Source: Ovis canadensis
Taxonomy: Eukaryota > Chordata > Mammalia > Artiodactyla > Bovidae
Reading direction: 5' to 3'
Length of the DNA stretch: 64,000 nucleotides
NCBI RefSeq assembly: GCF_042477335.2
Contig: NC_091247.1
Coordinates: forward strand, 230,336,001 to 230,400,000
Position 1 is the first letter of the stretch. Each line of letters begins with the position of its first letter. Shown piece after piece: positions 48,800-60,142 of the stretch. Position numbers and translations under genes: made by a program. The notes under the pieces are model-generated. The model worked only from the letters and a program-made list of their open reading frames with translations. It made no database searches and was not told where the DNA came from.

Positions 48800-49440
48800 T
48801 GAGCAGACACAGAGGGAGAAAATAAAGGCCAATGACATTCAAAACTTCTGAACTTGACAGTAATCAGAAAAATAAAAATCCAGGCAATCCAATATGAAAT
48901 CACACAATTTGGACTGTCCAAAGTGTAAATGGTAGGGCTGTGAGGAGGGGTGGGTGACACCCAGGGAGGTGGGAAATTCACAGGACCTCCTGCAATCAAA
49001 TGCACAGGCCAGTGGCCCAGAAGCCCTCTTCTAGATGTCCATGTGGGGGTTGTAACCACAACCCCCTGGCGAAAGGAGAAAGCCAGCAAGAACGCCACTG
49101 CAGTGGGCTCTTAGTGATAAAACCTTTCTTGAAATAACCTAAATATTCATGAGTATGAAGTGAGAATACTATTCAGCAGTCAAGTGAGCAAACAAGAGAT
49201 GTGTCTAGCAACACGAATAAGTTTCCAAAACCGTGTCGAGTGAAAATATGCAGAGCAACTTGCCCTGCAAACTACCACTGTGTAAGGTGGGAACAGGAGC
49301 AGGATGGCGTATGTGCTGTTTAGGGATACGTGAGTCTGGGAGCCCTGCTGGAGACCTGACTTGGGAGAGTGACTGCTTCTGTTAGAGACAACTTCAGCTG
49401 CACAACACAGACATCTGCTCATGTGAAAACAGGTTAAACA
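48800..49440 (+). mobile_element. Probable L1M 3' region, sense
   Basis: AT-rich text with 'gacagtaatcagaaaaataa', 'aatactattcagcagtcaag' and 'aagtttccaaaaccgtgtcg' follows the order of an old L1 end of ORF2/3' UTR. Strongly decayed. Confidence 0.5.
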
Positions 49441-50660
49441 AAGTGGGAAACTACTTTCTCCTGTATACACTAGAAGGCCAGATAGCCAGGGCTTGTATGC
49501 GGCTTTATGGTGACGTTAGAATTATAGGCTCCCATCATTTCTCTGCCCCACTGCCTTTTGTGAACAGCTTCTGTTCTCAAGGTTGCCTCATGTTCCAAGA
49601 TGGCTGTTGGTGCTCCAGCAATCCCATCTCCACTCCAGGACAATGCCCAGAGGAAGTGGAAGATGAAAGGATGTAACCCCTGCCTCAAGTTTGCCTCTGG
49701 GGTGAGAAGGGACTGGAAGTGTGTAGGGGCAGAAGGGGTTTCTTTATAGCTGTAATAGTTTGTTTTCAAAAACCCTCATCAGAAACAAATACAGATGATT
49801 TAAAAATTTGTTAAAGACAATGATTAATGAAGCATGCTTTTACACTGTTTATTCTCTATGATTGTATTTATGTTTGGTTGAAATAGTTCACAGGAAGAAA
49901 CATGACGAAAATAGGAAGTGAATTTAATATATTGATTTGCATTAATGATATGAGTCGATTCGTTGATTTATAGCAATAATGAAGAGCAGCTGATTGCTGA
50001 GCTCCTGGTGCCTCCTGGGAGGCAGTCAGAGTTGCACGGAAGTGAGTGAGCTCCCCAGTGGGAGCCTGCCCAGCCCCGGGGTCTGCGTGATGACACATGT
50101 GGCTGCCTTCGCGGCCTGCTGTGCCACAAGGTCTTACAGGCCTTTTCCTGCGCTTTTCCCCACTCAGAGCAGGTCCTCCTGTGCAGCCCATCTGACCGAA
50201 CGTGGCCCCCGTTACAGCCCGTCCACACCCCCCTGGACAGCTGCATGGATCTTTGATGCTCTAGCTTCCTGGAGCCTGCCAACTGCGGATGCGAATAACC
50301 TGGCCTGACGCACCTGCTCCCAGGCGGTCCCCTGGAGCACTTGGGCCAGGCAGCCGTGACATCAGTGTTCCCACGAGTTCTGGTCACCTGCTTGGCCCGT
50401 TCTCCCCCAGAGTCTGTCGCGGTCCGATCCTGGAGCAGGTGATCAGGGTCTGGCTGGCACCCGGGCTGGTACCTGGCAGACACCTCCACCCGATGCAGCT
50501 AGATGCACACCTCCCCCTGACAGCTGGACCAAGCGCAGACGGAACGCGAGCAGAGTGGGTGCCAGGTCCCCACGGAGCCTGTCAGGTGAGAAAGAGACGG
50601 ACGAAAGCAGCTCCGTTTAATCTCATTTCCTGAACACTCTAACACTCAGTATTTTGTCGA
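49441..50660. other. Intergenic DNA, nothing identified
   Basis: 49780-49990 is AT-rich with TTAAT-type motifs; 50000-50660 is GC-rich. Nothing recognised. Confidence 0.3.
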
Positions 50661-50760
50661 GCAGCTGCTCAGTCATGTCCGACTCCTTGTGACCCCGTGG
50701 ACTGCAGCACCCCAGTCTTCCCTGTCCTTCACTACAACCCAGAATTTGCTCCAAGTATTT
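50661..50760 (-). mobile_element. Short BovB 3' fragment, antisense
   Basis: 'ctgctcagtcatgtccgact' to 'ccagaatttgctccaag'; only the terminal 100 bp are left. Confidence 0.85.
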
Positions 50761-52470
50761 GGTGGCACCAAAGCACAAGTATCCCTCTGCCCCAGGTCCA
50801 GAGGTGCCTACCGGCTCCAGCATCTAGTTATCTCTCGCTGCTTATCCTTTATCTGTCTCTTTATCGACCATATATTCCCCAGACCTGCTGACTCACCATT
50901 CATTATGCATTTCTGCCAAAGAGGCTCTTGATTCCTGACTCTTCAAATCATTTTCAAACGTGTTACTTAAGACGAGCTGCTGGAGTCCTGAGTGGCCAGG
51001 AAGAGAGCTTTGTTTCAGGGAGGGGAGGGCTGGGCCCTGATGCTCCAGACTCAGGGCCGCCTGGTGGTGGCCACGCAGCCTCTGACTTGCCCACCCACCC
51101 ATGATGCACCTCCTGCCTCTTCAGTCCTGGGGGCCCGATGCCCGGAAGGGCCAAGGCTGATGAAGGAGGGGAGGCGGCATTTTCAGGCCCAGGAATCTTG
51201 AGGGAAGCGCTGTCCACGTGGGCTGGTCCCATCACCAGCTGCAGCCTGGCACAGTGGGCGTTACATACGGGATGCGGAGTGACGTTCGTCGGACATGCCA
51301 GGTCCTGTTGGGCTGTCTGAGCAGCGACTCCACGGCCATGTAGAGACCAACCGTTCCCGGGGTTCCCACATCGCACACGGGGAAGGGAAGGGGCAGAAAG
51401 CCCTGAGCTGACTGGCCGGGACCAGCCCCTCTGTGGCTGAGGGAGCCCAGTGCCAAGGAGGGAGAGAGCAGCAGCTGCCTGTAAATACGCCGGTGGTAAA
51501 TAAGGCAACCTGCTGAATTCGGATGCACGGCGCTCCTTCCAGCTCCCCAATAACCACTGAACGGTAAAATCACTAGTCTTTCCGTGGAAGAAATTAGCAT
51601 TAATGAGATAGCAGCATATCTGGAGTAACTGACATTTTGATGAATGAGCCGGCGGGATGGGATACGAGGCTCCTGATGGATCATATTCAGGTTGCCTAGG
51701 CTGGCATTTAACTGTTCCTCCTGCCTTCCCGGCTTCAGTTACGTGCAACAGAAAACCTTGGGAACGTGGGGCTTTATGTTTCAGGAGGCAGGCCCAAGCG
51801 TCACGATCAATCCAGGCCGACAGCAACTCCACCCACGGGGAACCGGGGAGTCTAGAGCCAGGGGACTGGCCCCCATCCCCCCGGACTGCACTCCACCCGC
51901 AGGCAAGGGGGCCTCCTCCTAACTGGCCTCTCCTCCCTTGGGCCGGGCACACCTCCTGGAGATGAGGCTGGGTGTTCCCACGGAAGCGAACACCTGGGTG
52001 GACCTCCTAGATCTTCGGGGGAGCCGGTGCCTGGAGCCCCAGCGGGAGGGCACGTGTGTCAACGGGACGGAGCGGCTCCCCTGCCTCTCCTGCAGGCTCG
52101 GCCGTCGGCATGAACCGCCTTCCAAGAGACCTCCCAGGCTGGTTTCCTCTCCTCCCATGGAACAGCCGCCCTGTGGGCTGTTGTGCCTGCCTGAGCCTGG
52201 ACTTAGGGCCCCGCCTCCGGCCACACAGCTGAGCTTCTGCCCCCTCTGCCGCACCCTCCTTCTGGCCCCGGCTGCTCCTGTTTCCCGGGCGGCCATCACA
52301 GGGTCCCGGGCCCACTCTCCGGCCCCTGGCCCTGCCCAGCGGGGGTGTCTGTGCCCCAGCCGTGTCCCCGGCTTCCAGCACAGCAGCCTGCGGAAGTCAC
52401 TTCTACACACGGGTTACGGGCAGCAGGGTCGTCCGTCTCCTGCCCTTTGTGTTTGTCTAAGAAGAAAACC
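50761..52470. other. Single-copy DNA with a 329-codon minus-strand open frame
   Basis: A minus-strand frame from 51952 to 50963 stays open for 329 codons without a tandem repeat. I recognise no domain in it: there is no signal peptide, no membrane segment and no conserved motif, and the composition is Pro/Ser/Gly/Ala-rich. Its central part covers an AT-balanced island (51480-51720). Most likely a chance frame in GC-rich DNA. Confidence 0.3.
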
Positions 52471-52762
52471 TGGAGAAAGCAATGGCCTCCCACTCCAGCA
52501 CTCTTGCCTGGAAAATCCCACGGACGGAGGAGCCTGGTGGGCTGCAGTCCACGGGTCGCAAAAGTCGGGCACGACTGAGGGAATTCACTTTCTTTCTTTC
52601 TATGGTTCCTTTTGGAGGAGGAAATGGCAATCCACTCCAGTGTTCTTGCCTGGAGAATCCCGTGGACGAAGGGGCCTGGTGGGCTATGGTCTATGGGGTT
52701 GCAAAGAGTCGGACACGACTAAGCAACTCACACACACACACGCACACACACACACACACACA
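52471..52762 (+). mobile_element. Bov-A2 SINE with (CA)n tail
   Basis: Two Bov-A units: the first ends 'actgagggaattcacttt', and the second starts near 52617 and ends 'acgactaagcaactcac'. The tail has grown into a CA microsatellite (52728-52762). Confidence 0.94.
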
Positions 52763-53260
52763 GGAAGAAAACCAGGTGTGCACGCCTCTGTGTCCCCAGC
52801 TCTGAGCACAGAACGCGTTTGAAGGAGACAGTGAGGAGGCCCCAGCTTGCAGGTTCTGCCGGGAGGGAAAGTCCCCCAGGAGAAGGCTGCCCGGCCTGGA
52901 ACGGGAGCAGGGTGCCAGCCATCATTACTGAGCACCACGGCGCCTCCCTGATCCCAGGAATGAGAGCCCGCAGGAGGGTTGGGGAACGGGACCCAGGGGC
53001 CCGAGTCTGCAGGACCTCAGTGAAGAATCATGAAATACTCTTGGAGGAAGGAAAATAAGATCTGAATGTTTGCACAGGAATGCATGGTTATTGGTCGGAA
53101 AGACATACTAAACCAGAAAAAGGACCAAACCCGCAGGTTCCTATGAAACTCTAAGCAACGCCAACTAGAATTCCAGTGTGTTTCTGTGCATGAGTGTGCA
53201 ATTTGGATCAAATAATCTTAAATTCATAGAACAGGATACATGTCTATAACTCCGTATATC
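52763..53260. other. Intergenic DNA, nothing identified
   Basis: GC-rich to AT-balanced transition, no recognisable element. Confidence 0.3.
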
Positions 53261-53430
53261 AAAGCTATGGTTTTTCCAGTGGTCGTGCATGGATGTGAGA
53301 GTTGGACTATAAAGAAAGCTGAGCCCCAAAGAATTGAAGCTTCGAACTGTGGTGCTGGAGAAGACTCTTGAGAGCTCCTTGGACAGCAAGGAAATGAAAC
53401 CAGTCCATCCTAAAGTAAATAAATCCTGAA
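53261..53430 (+). mobile_element. BovB 3' region, sense, left half of a split copy
   Basis: From 'agctatggtttttccagtgg' to 'aataaatcctgaa'. The expected next BovB word (tattcattgg) is missing here and resumes at 58154. The copy was therefore cut by the L1 insertion between them. Confidence 0.92.
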
Positions 53431-53845
53431 TTTTTTTTCCACTTTATTTTTTTTAATTGAAGGATAATTTCTTCACAGAATTTTGTGCTTCTCTGTCATA
53501 CGTGAACAAGAATCAGCCAGAGGCACAGCCCTGTCCCCTCCTCTCGTTTCCTGCCCTGCCCCACCCACCCCTGTCCCCTCCTCCCGTCTCCCACCCCACC
53601 CCACCCTCCCGCCTGTGGCAGAGCCCCTGATTCAGTCCCCTGAGTCATGCAGCGAATTCCCATTGCCTGTCTATCTCACTATGGTATTGTGAATTTCCAT
53701 GCTAGTCTCTCCGTACATCTCCCCTTCTCCCTCCTCCCCTCCCACCGTGTCCATAGGTCTGTTCTCTGTCTGTTTCTCCACTGCTGCCCAGAAAATAAAT
53801 TCATCAGTGTCATCTCTTCAGATTCCATATATACGTGTCAGTAAG

Positions 53846-53983
53846 ATCCCCTGGAGAAGGAAATGGCAATCTACTCCAGTACTCTTGCCTGGAAAATCCC
53901 ATGGACAGAGAAGCCTAGTAGACTACAGTCCATGGGATCGCAAAGAGTCGGACACAACTGAGCGACTTCACTTCACTTTCACT
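53846..53983 (+). mobile_element. Bov-A SINE fragment in the L1 3' UTR
   Basis: 'ggagaaggaaatggcaatct' to 'cttcacttcactttcact'; a single Bov-A unit. Confidence 0.92.
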
Positions 53984-54078
53984 ATATGATATTTATCTTT
54001 CTCTTTCTGACTTCACTCTGTATAGTAGGCTCTAGGTTCATCCACCTCATTAGAACTGACACAACTGTGTTCCTTTTT

Positions 54079-55806
54079 ATGGCTGAGTAATAGTCCACTG
54101 TGCACATGCTATGGCTGAGTAATATTCCATTGTGTACAAGTTATGGCTGAGTAATAGTCCACTGTGTACAAGTTATGGCTGAGTAATAGTCCATTGTGTA
54201 CAAGTAATGGCTGAGTAATAGTCCACTGTGTACATGCTATGGCTGAGTAATAGTCTATTGTGTACATGCTATGGCTGAGTAATAGTCCACTGTGCACATG
54301 CTATGGCTGAGTAATAGTCCATTGTGTACATGCTATGGCTGAGTAATAGTCCACTGTGTACATGCTATGGCTGAGTAATAGTCCACTGTGTACATGCTAT
54401 GGCTGAGTAATAGTCCACTGTGCACATGCTATGGCTGAGTAATAGTCCACTGTGTACATGCTATGGCTGAGTAATAGTCCACTGTGCACATGCTATGGCT
54501 GAGTAACAGTCCACTGTGCACATGCTATGGCTGAGTAATAGTCCACTGTGCACATGCTATGGCTGAGTAATAGTCCACTGTGTACATGCTATGGCTGAGT
54601 AATAGTCCACTGTGTACATGCTATGGCTGAGTAATAGTCCACTGTGTACATGCTATGGCTGAGTAATAGTCCACTGTGCACATGCTATGGCTGAGTAACA
54701 GTCCACTGTGCACATGCTATGGCTGAGTAATAGTCCACTGTGCACATGCTATGGCTGAGTAATAGTCCACTGTGTACATGCTATGGCTGAGTAATAGTCC
54801 ACTGTGTACATGCTATGGCTGAGTAATAGTCCACTGTGTACATGCTATGGCTGAGTAATAGTCCATTGTGCACATGTTATGGCTGAGTAATAGTCCACTG
54901 TGTACATGCTATGGCTGAGTAATAGTCCACTGTGTACATGCTATGGCTGAGTAATAGTCCACTGTGTACATGCTATGGCTGAGTAATAGTCCATTGTGCA
55001 CATGTTATGGCTGAGTAATAGTCCACTGTGTACATGCTATGGCTGAGTAATAGTCCACTGTGTACATGCTATGGCTGAGTAATAGTCCCTTGTGTACATG
55101 CTATGGCTGAGTAATAGTCCATTGTGTACATGCTATGGCTGAGTAATAGTCCACTGTGTACATGCTATGGCTGAGTAATAGTCCACTGTGTACATGCTAT
55201 GGCTGAGTAATAGTCCACTGTGTACATGCTATGGCTGAGTAATAGTCCACTGTGTACATGCTATGGCTGAGTAATAGTCCACTGTGCACATGCTATGGCT
55301 GAGTAACAGTCCACTGTGTACATGCTATGGCTGAGTAACAGTCCACTGTGTACATGCTATGGCTGAGTAATAGTCCACTGTGTACATGCTATGGCTGAGT
55401 AATAGTCCACTGTATACATGCTATGGCTGAGTAATAGTCCACTGTGTACATGCTATGGCTGAGTAATAGTCCACTGTGCACATGCTATGGCTGAGTAACA
55501 GTCCACTGTGTACATGCTATGGCTGAGTAATAGTCCACTGTGTACATGCTATGGCTGAGTAATAGTCCACTGTGTACATGCTATGGCTGAGTAATAGTCC
55601 CTTGTGTACATGCTATGGCTGAGTAATAGTCCACTGTGTACATGCTATGGCTGAGTAATAGTCCACTGTGTACATGCTATGGCTGAGTAATAGTCCATTG
55701 TGTACATGCTATGGCTGAGTAATAGTCCACTGTGTACAAGTTATGGCTGAGTAATAGTCCATTGTGTACATGCTATGGCTGAGTAATAGTCCACTGTGTA
55801 CATGTA
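54079..55806. repeat. 32-bp minisatellite, 54 copies, derived from L1
   Basis: Unit ATGGCTGAGTAATAGTCCAC plus TGTGTACATGCT. The phase holds from 54079 to 55806 (54 x 32 = 1728 bp) with no insertion or deletion. The first and last copies merge into the flanking antisense L1 text (which in other L1 copies has one such unit), so the array is an expansion of a single L1 segment. Variation is confined to a few sites: C/T within CCACTG, T/C in TGTG(T/C)ACA, T/C in GTAA(T/C)AG, and unit ends TGCT, TGTT, AGTT, AGTA. These variants form higher-order blocks: 54463-54654 repeats as 54655-54846 (six units), and the four-unit block from 54847 recurs from 54975. Confidence 0.98.
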
Positions 55807-56910
55807 CCACTGTCCATTCATCTGCCAGTGGACATCTAGGCTGCCTCCAGGTTCTAGCTGTTGTAAATAGTGCTACAATGAACACTGGGGTACATGTGTC
55901 TTTTTCAATTTTGGCTTCCTCAGGCTATATGCCTAGAACTGGGATTGCTGGGTCATATGGTGGTTTTATTCCCAGTTTTTTAAAGAATGTTCTTACCGTC
56001 TTCCATAGTGTCTTATCAACTTAAACTCCCACCAGCAATGTAAGAGTGTTCCCTTTTTCTCCACACCGTCTCCAGCATTTATTGTTTGTAGGCTTTTTGA
56101 TGGTGGCCATTCTGACTGGTGTGAGGTGCTATCTCATGGTGGTTTTGATTTGCTTTTCTCTAATAATGAGCGATGCTGAGCATCTTTTCAGGTGTTTGTT
56201 AGCCATCTGTATGTTTTCTTTGGAGAAATGTCTGTTAGGTCTTCTCCCCACTCTTTGATTAGGTTGTTTACTTTTCTGGTATTTGATTGTATGAGCTGCT
56301 TGTATATTTTTAAAATTAATTCTTTCTCAGTTGTTTCCTTTGCTATTATTTTCTCCCATTCCGAGGGTTGTCTTTTCACCTTGCTTGTAGTTTCCTTTGC
56401 TGTGCAAAAGCTTTTAAGTTTAATTAGGTCCCACTTGCTTATTTTTGTTTTTATTCCCATTACTCTAGGAGGAGGGTCATAGAGGATCTTGCTTTGCTTT
56501 ATGTCATCAAATGTTCTCCCTATGTTTTCCTCTAACAGTTTTATTGTTTCTGGTCTTACACTTAGGCCTTTTTATCCGTTTTGAGTTTATCTTTGTGTAT
56601 GGCATTAGAAAGTGTTCCAATTTCATTCTTTTGCACATAGCTATCCAGTTTTCCCATCACCACTTATTTTGCAGGATACAAGGTCAATACACAGAAATCC
56701 CTAGCATTCCTATATACTAACAATGAAAAATCAGAAGGAAAAATTAAGGAATCAATCCCATTCACCACTGCAACCAAAAGAATAAAATATCTAAGAATAA
56801 ACCCACCTAAGGAGACAAAAGAGCTATACAGGGAAAATCATAAGACGCTGATGAAAGAAATCCAAGATGACATAGACAGATGGAAAGATATTCCATGTTC
56901 CTGGGTCAGT

Positions 56911-57672
56911 TCCATTCAGTTCAGTCGCTCAGTCATGTCTGACTCTTTGTGACCCCATGAATTGCAGTACGCCAGGCCTCCCTGTCCATCACCAACTCCC
57001 GGAGTTCACTCAGACTCACGTCCATCGAGTCCGTGATGCCATCCAGCCATCTCATCCTCGGTCATCCCCTTCTCCTCCTGCCCCCAATCCCTCCCAGCAT
57101 CAGAGTCTTTCCCAATGAGTCAACTCTTCACATGAGGTGGCCAAAGTACTGGAGTTTCAGCTTTAGCATCATTCCTTCCAAAGAAATCCCAGGGCTGATC
57201 TCCTTCAGAATGGACTGGTTGGATCTCCTTGCAGTCCAAGGGACTCTCAAGAGTCTTCTCCAACACCACAGTTCAAAAGCATCCATTCTTCAGCACTTAG
57301 CCTTCTTCACAGTCCAACTCTCACGTCCATACATGACCACAGGAAAAACCATAGCCTTGACTAGACGGACCTTAGTCGGCAAAGTAATGTCTCTGGTTTT
57401 GAATATGCTATCTAGGTTGGTCATAACTTTTCTTCCAAGGAGTAAGCGTCTTTTAATTTCATGGCTGCAGTCACCATCTGCAGTGATTTTGGAGCCCCCC
57501 AAAAATAAAGTCTGACACTGTTTCTACCGTTTCCCCATCTATTTCCCATGAAGTGATGGGACCAGATGCCAGGATCTTCATTTTCTGAATGTTGAGCTTT
57601 AAGCCAACTTTTTCACTCTCCTCTTTCACTTTCATCAAGAGGCTTTTTAGCTCCTCTTCACTTTCTGCCATA
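56911..57672 (-). mobile_element. BovB 3' part, antisense, inserted in the L1
   Basis: From TTCCATTCAGTTCAGTCGC to 'cttcactttctgccata'. About 760 bp, well preserved; minus-strand open pieces of 66-70 codons (57671-57471, 57502-57290) match the RT C-terminus. The flanks rejoin as L1 ORF2. Confidence 0.94.
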
Positions 57673-57975
57673 ATTTTGAGAAAATGACTATACTACCAAA
57701 TGGAATCTGCAGATTCATGAGATCCATATCAAATTATCAGTTGCACTTTTCACAGACCTAGAACAAAAAATTTCCAATTCATATGGAAACACAAAAGACC
57801 CTGAATAGCCAAAGCAGTCTTGAGAAAGAATGGAGCTGGAGGAATCAACCTTCCTGACTTCAGGTTATACTACAAAGCTACAGTCATCAAGACAGTATGA
57901 TGCTGGAACAAAAACAGAAATAAAGACCAATGGAGCAAGATAGAGAGCCCAGAGATAAACCCCCACACATCTATA

Positions 57976-58098
57976 GTGAAGTGAAGTCGCTCAGTCGTCT
58001 CCACCTCTTTGAGACCCCATGGGCTGTAGTCTGCCAGTTTCCTCCATCCATGGGGTTTTCCAGGCAAGAATACTGGAGTGGGTTGCCATTTCTGGGTA
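57976..58098 (-). mobile_element. Bov-tA 3' half, antisense, inserted in the L1
   Basis: 'gaagtgaagtcgctcagtcg' to 'gagtgggttgccatttct'. Head region missing. Confidence 0.9.
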
Positions 58099-58153
58099 CC
58101 TTATTTTTTACAAAGGAGGCAAGAATATACAATGGGGCAAGGATAAACCTGAA

Positions 58154-58430
58154 TATTCATTGGAAGGACTGATGCCGAAGTTGAAGCTCCAATACTCCGG
58201 CCACCTGATGGGAAGAACTGACTCATTGGAAAAGACCCTGATGTTGGGAAAGATTGAGGGCAGGAGGAGAAGGGGACGACAGAGGATGAGATGGTTGGAT
58301 GGCACCACTGACTCAATGGACATGGATCTCAGCAAACTCTGGGGGATAGTGAAGGACAGGGGCGCCTGGCATGCTGTTGTCCATGTGGTTTCAGAGTCGG
58401 ACGCAACTCAGCGACTGAACAACAGCAATC
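58154..58430 (+). mobile_element. BovB 3' end, sense, right half of the split copy
   Basis: It starts at tattcattggaaggactgat, directly continuing the copy broken at 53430, and runs to the terminal 'gcgactgaacaacagc'. Confidence 0.93.
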
Positions 58431-58690
58431 TAGAAAAACTGCAGAAAAAGAAGATTGAAGCAGCTCTTGCCTGAGAAGTATTAGAGCATCTAGAGTGAAA
58501 ACTGTGGCAGAGGCGTGGCTGGGGTGGCTCAGGGGTGGAGACCAGCTGGGGGAAGGCTGTACTTCTATACCAGGAAGGAGGTGTTCATAGTGAAGCAGAT
58601 CAGCCGAGCTTCTCACTCATCTCATGTTCAGAAATAAGTAGAAGATGCAGCAAGTATCTGCAAACATCTAGTGCCGTCTGGGAAGCTAGT

Positions 58691-58905
58691 CGCTTCCCAG
58701 GTGACACAATGGTAAAGAACCTGCCTGCCAACGCAGGAGACACAAGAAAGGCGGCTTCAATCCCTGGGCCAGGAAGGTCCCCTGGAGGAGGGCATGGCAG
58801 CCCACTCCAGTATTCTTGCCTGGACAATCCCATGGACAGAGGAGCCTGGAAGGCTACAGTCCATGGGGTCTCAAAGAGTCAGACAGGACTGAAGCGATTT
58901 ATCAT
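58691..58905 (+). mobile_element. Bov-tA SINE, sense
   Basis: 'cgcttcccaggtgacacaat' head through 'ggaggagggcatggcagccc' to 'ggactgaagcgatttatcat'. Full length. Confidence 0.93.
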
Positions 58906-59136
58906 GCAGCGAATTTTAAAATATAAGAGAATAAAGTCTTAAGAGAAAGTGAACATGTGTGTAACCTGTGGTTTAGGTAATGATTTTAATGAATATTGCC
59001 AACTAAGAAACTTAAAGAAAAAGTGATAAAGAAACACATGACTACGTTTTAACCAATATGTGTGTAAGGAGGCTGTGACCCCAAAGAGAAATGACAGGAG
59101 AGCAGTCTGAGGCTTCACAGCCAAAATACATGAAAA
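58906..59136. other. AT-rich spacer, unplaced
   Basis: No clear family. Confidence 0.3.
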
Positions 59137-59316
59137 GTGAACATCGCTCAGTCGTGGCTGACTCTTTGTGACCCCATGGACTATACAGTCCATGGAATTC
59201 TCCACGCCAGAATACTGCAGTGGGTAGCCTTTGCCTTCTCCAGGGGATCTTCTCACCCCAGGGATCGAACTCAGGTCTCCCACATTGCAGGTGGATTCTT
59301 TACCAGCTGAGCCACA
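59137..59316 (-). mobile_element. Bov-tA SINE, antisense
   Basis: 'gtgaacatcgctcagtcgtg' to 'accagctgagccaca'. Head cut short. Confidence 0.92.
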
Positions 59317-59356
59317 TAATACATGAAGAGTTTTACAACTGATTATTTAAAAAGAC

Positions 59357-59633
59357 CGGAGAAGGCAACGGCGACCCACTCCAGTGCTCTCGCCTGGAAA
59401 ATCCCATGGACGGAGGAGCCTGGTAGGCTGCAGTCCATGGGGTCGCAAAGAGTCGGACACGACTGAGCGACTTCACTTTCACTTTTCCCTTTCATGCATT
59501 GGAGAAGGAAATGGCAACCCACTCCAGTGTTCTCACCGGGAAAATCCTAGGGACGGGGGAGCCTCGTGGGCTACCGTCTATGGGGTCGCACAGAGTCGGA
59601 CACCACTGAAGTGACTTAGCAGTAGCAGCAGCA
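59357..59633 (+). mobile_element. Bov-A2 SINE, sense, AGC-type tail
   Basis: Two Bov-A monomers joined by CTTTCACTTTTCCC linker text; ends GACTTAGCAGTAGCAGCAGC. Close in sequence to the copies at 11866 and 52471. Confidence 0.95.
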
Positions 59634-59635
59634 TT

Positions 59636-59990
59636 TAAAAAGACAAATAAGAGAGAACTAGGTAAAGTATATGAATAGGCACTTATTAGAAAGTCCCCAA
59701 ATGGCCAAAATAGTAGGAAAAGTTACACAAAGTCCCAAGTAGCCAGAAAATGCAAATTATTTGAATAAGGAGATATCAATTTTCACCTCTCAGATAGTCT
59801 CAGAAAGAGGTAACACCTTCTGGCGGGTATGTGAAGGAAAGAGCATTTGCATCTTATTACTGGAGATGTGAATTTTAACTGCTCTTTTGGGAAGCCATCT
59901 GGAAATATATATTTAAATTAAAAACACACAAAACCATGGACCCAGCCTTCCCCTTCTGAATATTCATCCCCAAGAAATAAGGGCAACCCT
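59636..59990 (+). mobile_element. L1M fragment, sense
   Basis: Order of 'ttttcacctctcagatagtc', 'gaggtaacaccttctggcgg' and 'tgggaagccatctggaaata' matches a decayed L1 ORF2 end. Confidence 0.6.
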
Positions 59991-60142
59991 GAGTGGTGCT
60001 GGGGGTGATGTGGACAGTGGGCTGTGTTGGACAGTGGGAGGCAGACCCGTGCCCGAAACTCTGGTTCCTTACACAGAGCAACAGCCAAGCCAGAGGCATG
60101 GATTGCATCACAAGTGCGGTGGGTCATGCACAGCAAGGCTTT

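Larger units (their letters stand above)
53431..58142 (-). mobile_element. Young ruminant L1 (L1-BT-like), antisense, 5' inverted
   Basis: Poly(T) at 53431-53438 marks the antisense poly(A) tail. 53439-54078 is L1 3' UTR and 55807-56671 is late ORF2, both antisense. At about 56671 the orientation flips and 56672-58142 carries an upstream ORF2 piece in sense orientation. Flanking near-identical 11-12 bp (53419-53430, ataaatcctgaa; 58143-58153, ataaacctgaa) are the target-site duplication. Only about ten bases of ORF2 are missing between the distal end of the inverted piece and the start of the antisense piece. This is the expected structure of a twin-priming event. Later insertions: Bov-A at 53846, BovB at 56911, Bov-tA at 57976, plus the 32-bp array. 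Confidence 0.93.
56672..58142 (+). mobile_element. Inverted 5' segment of the L1 (ORF2, sense)
   Basis: 'aggatacaaggtcaatacac' opens the segment. It continues 'ttccatgttcctgggtcag', then (after the BovB) TGAGAAAATGACTATACTACC, then 'ggaggcaagaatatacaatg' and ends GGGGCAAGG. It precedes in ORF2 order the text read antisense to the left of 56671. Confidence 0.9.

Noticed and set aside
54079..55806. Possible CRISPR-like array (32-bp repeats)
   Set aside because: The repeats are directly adjacent with no spacers, lie in mammalian L1 sequence, and no cas-like gene is present.
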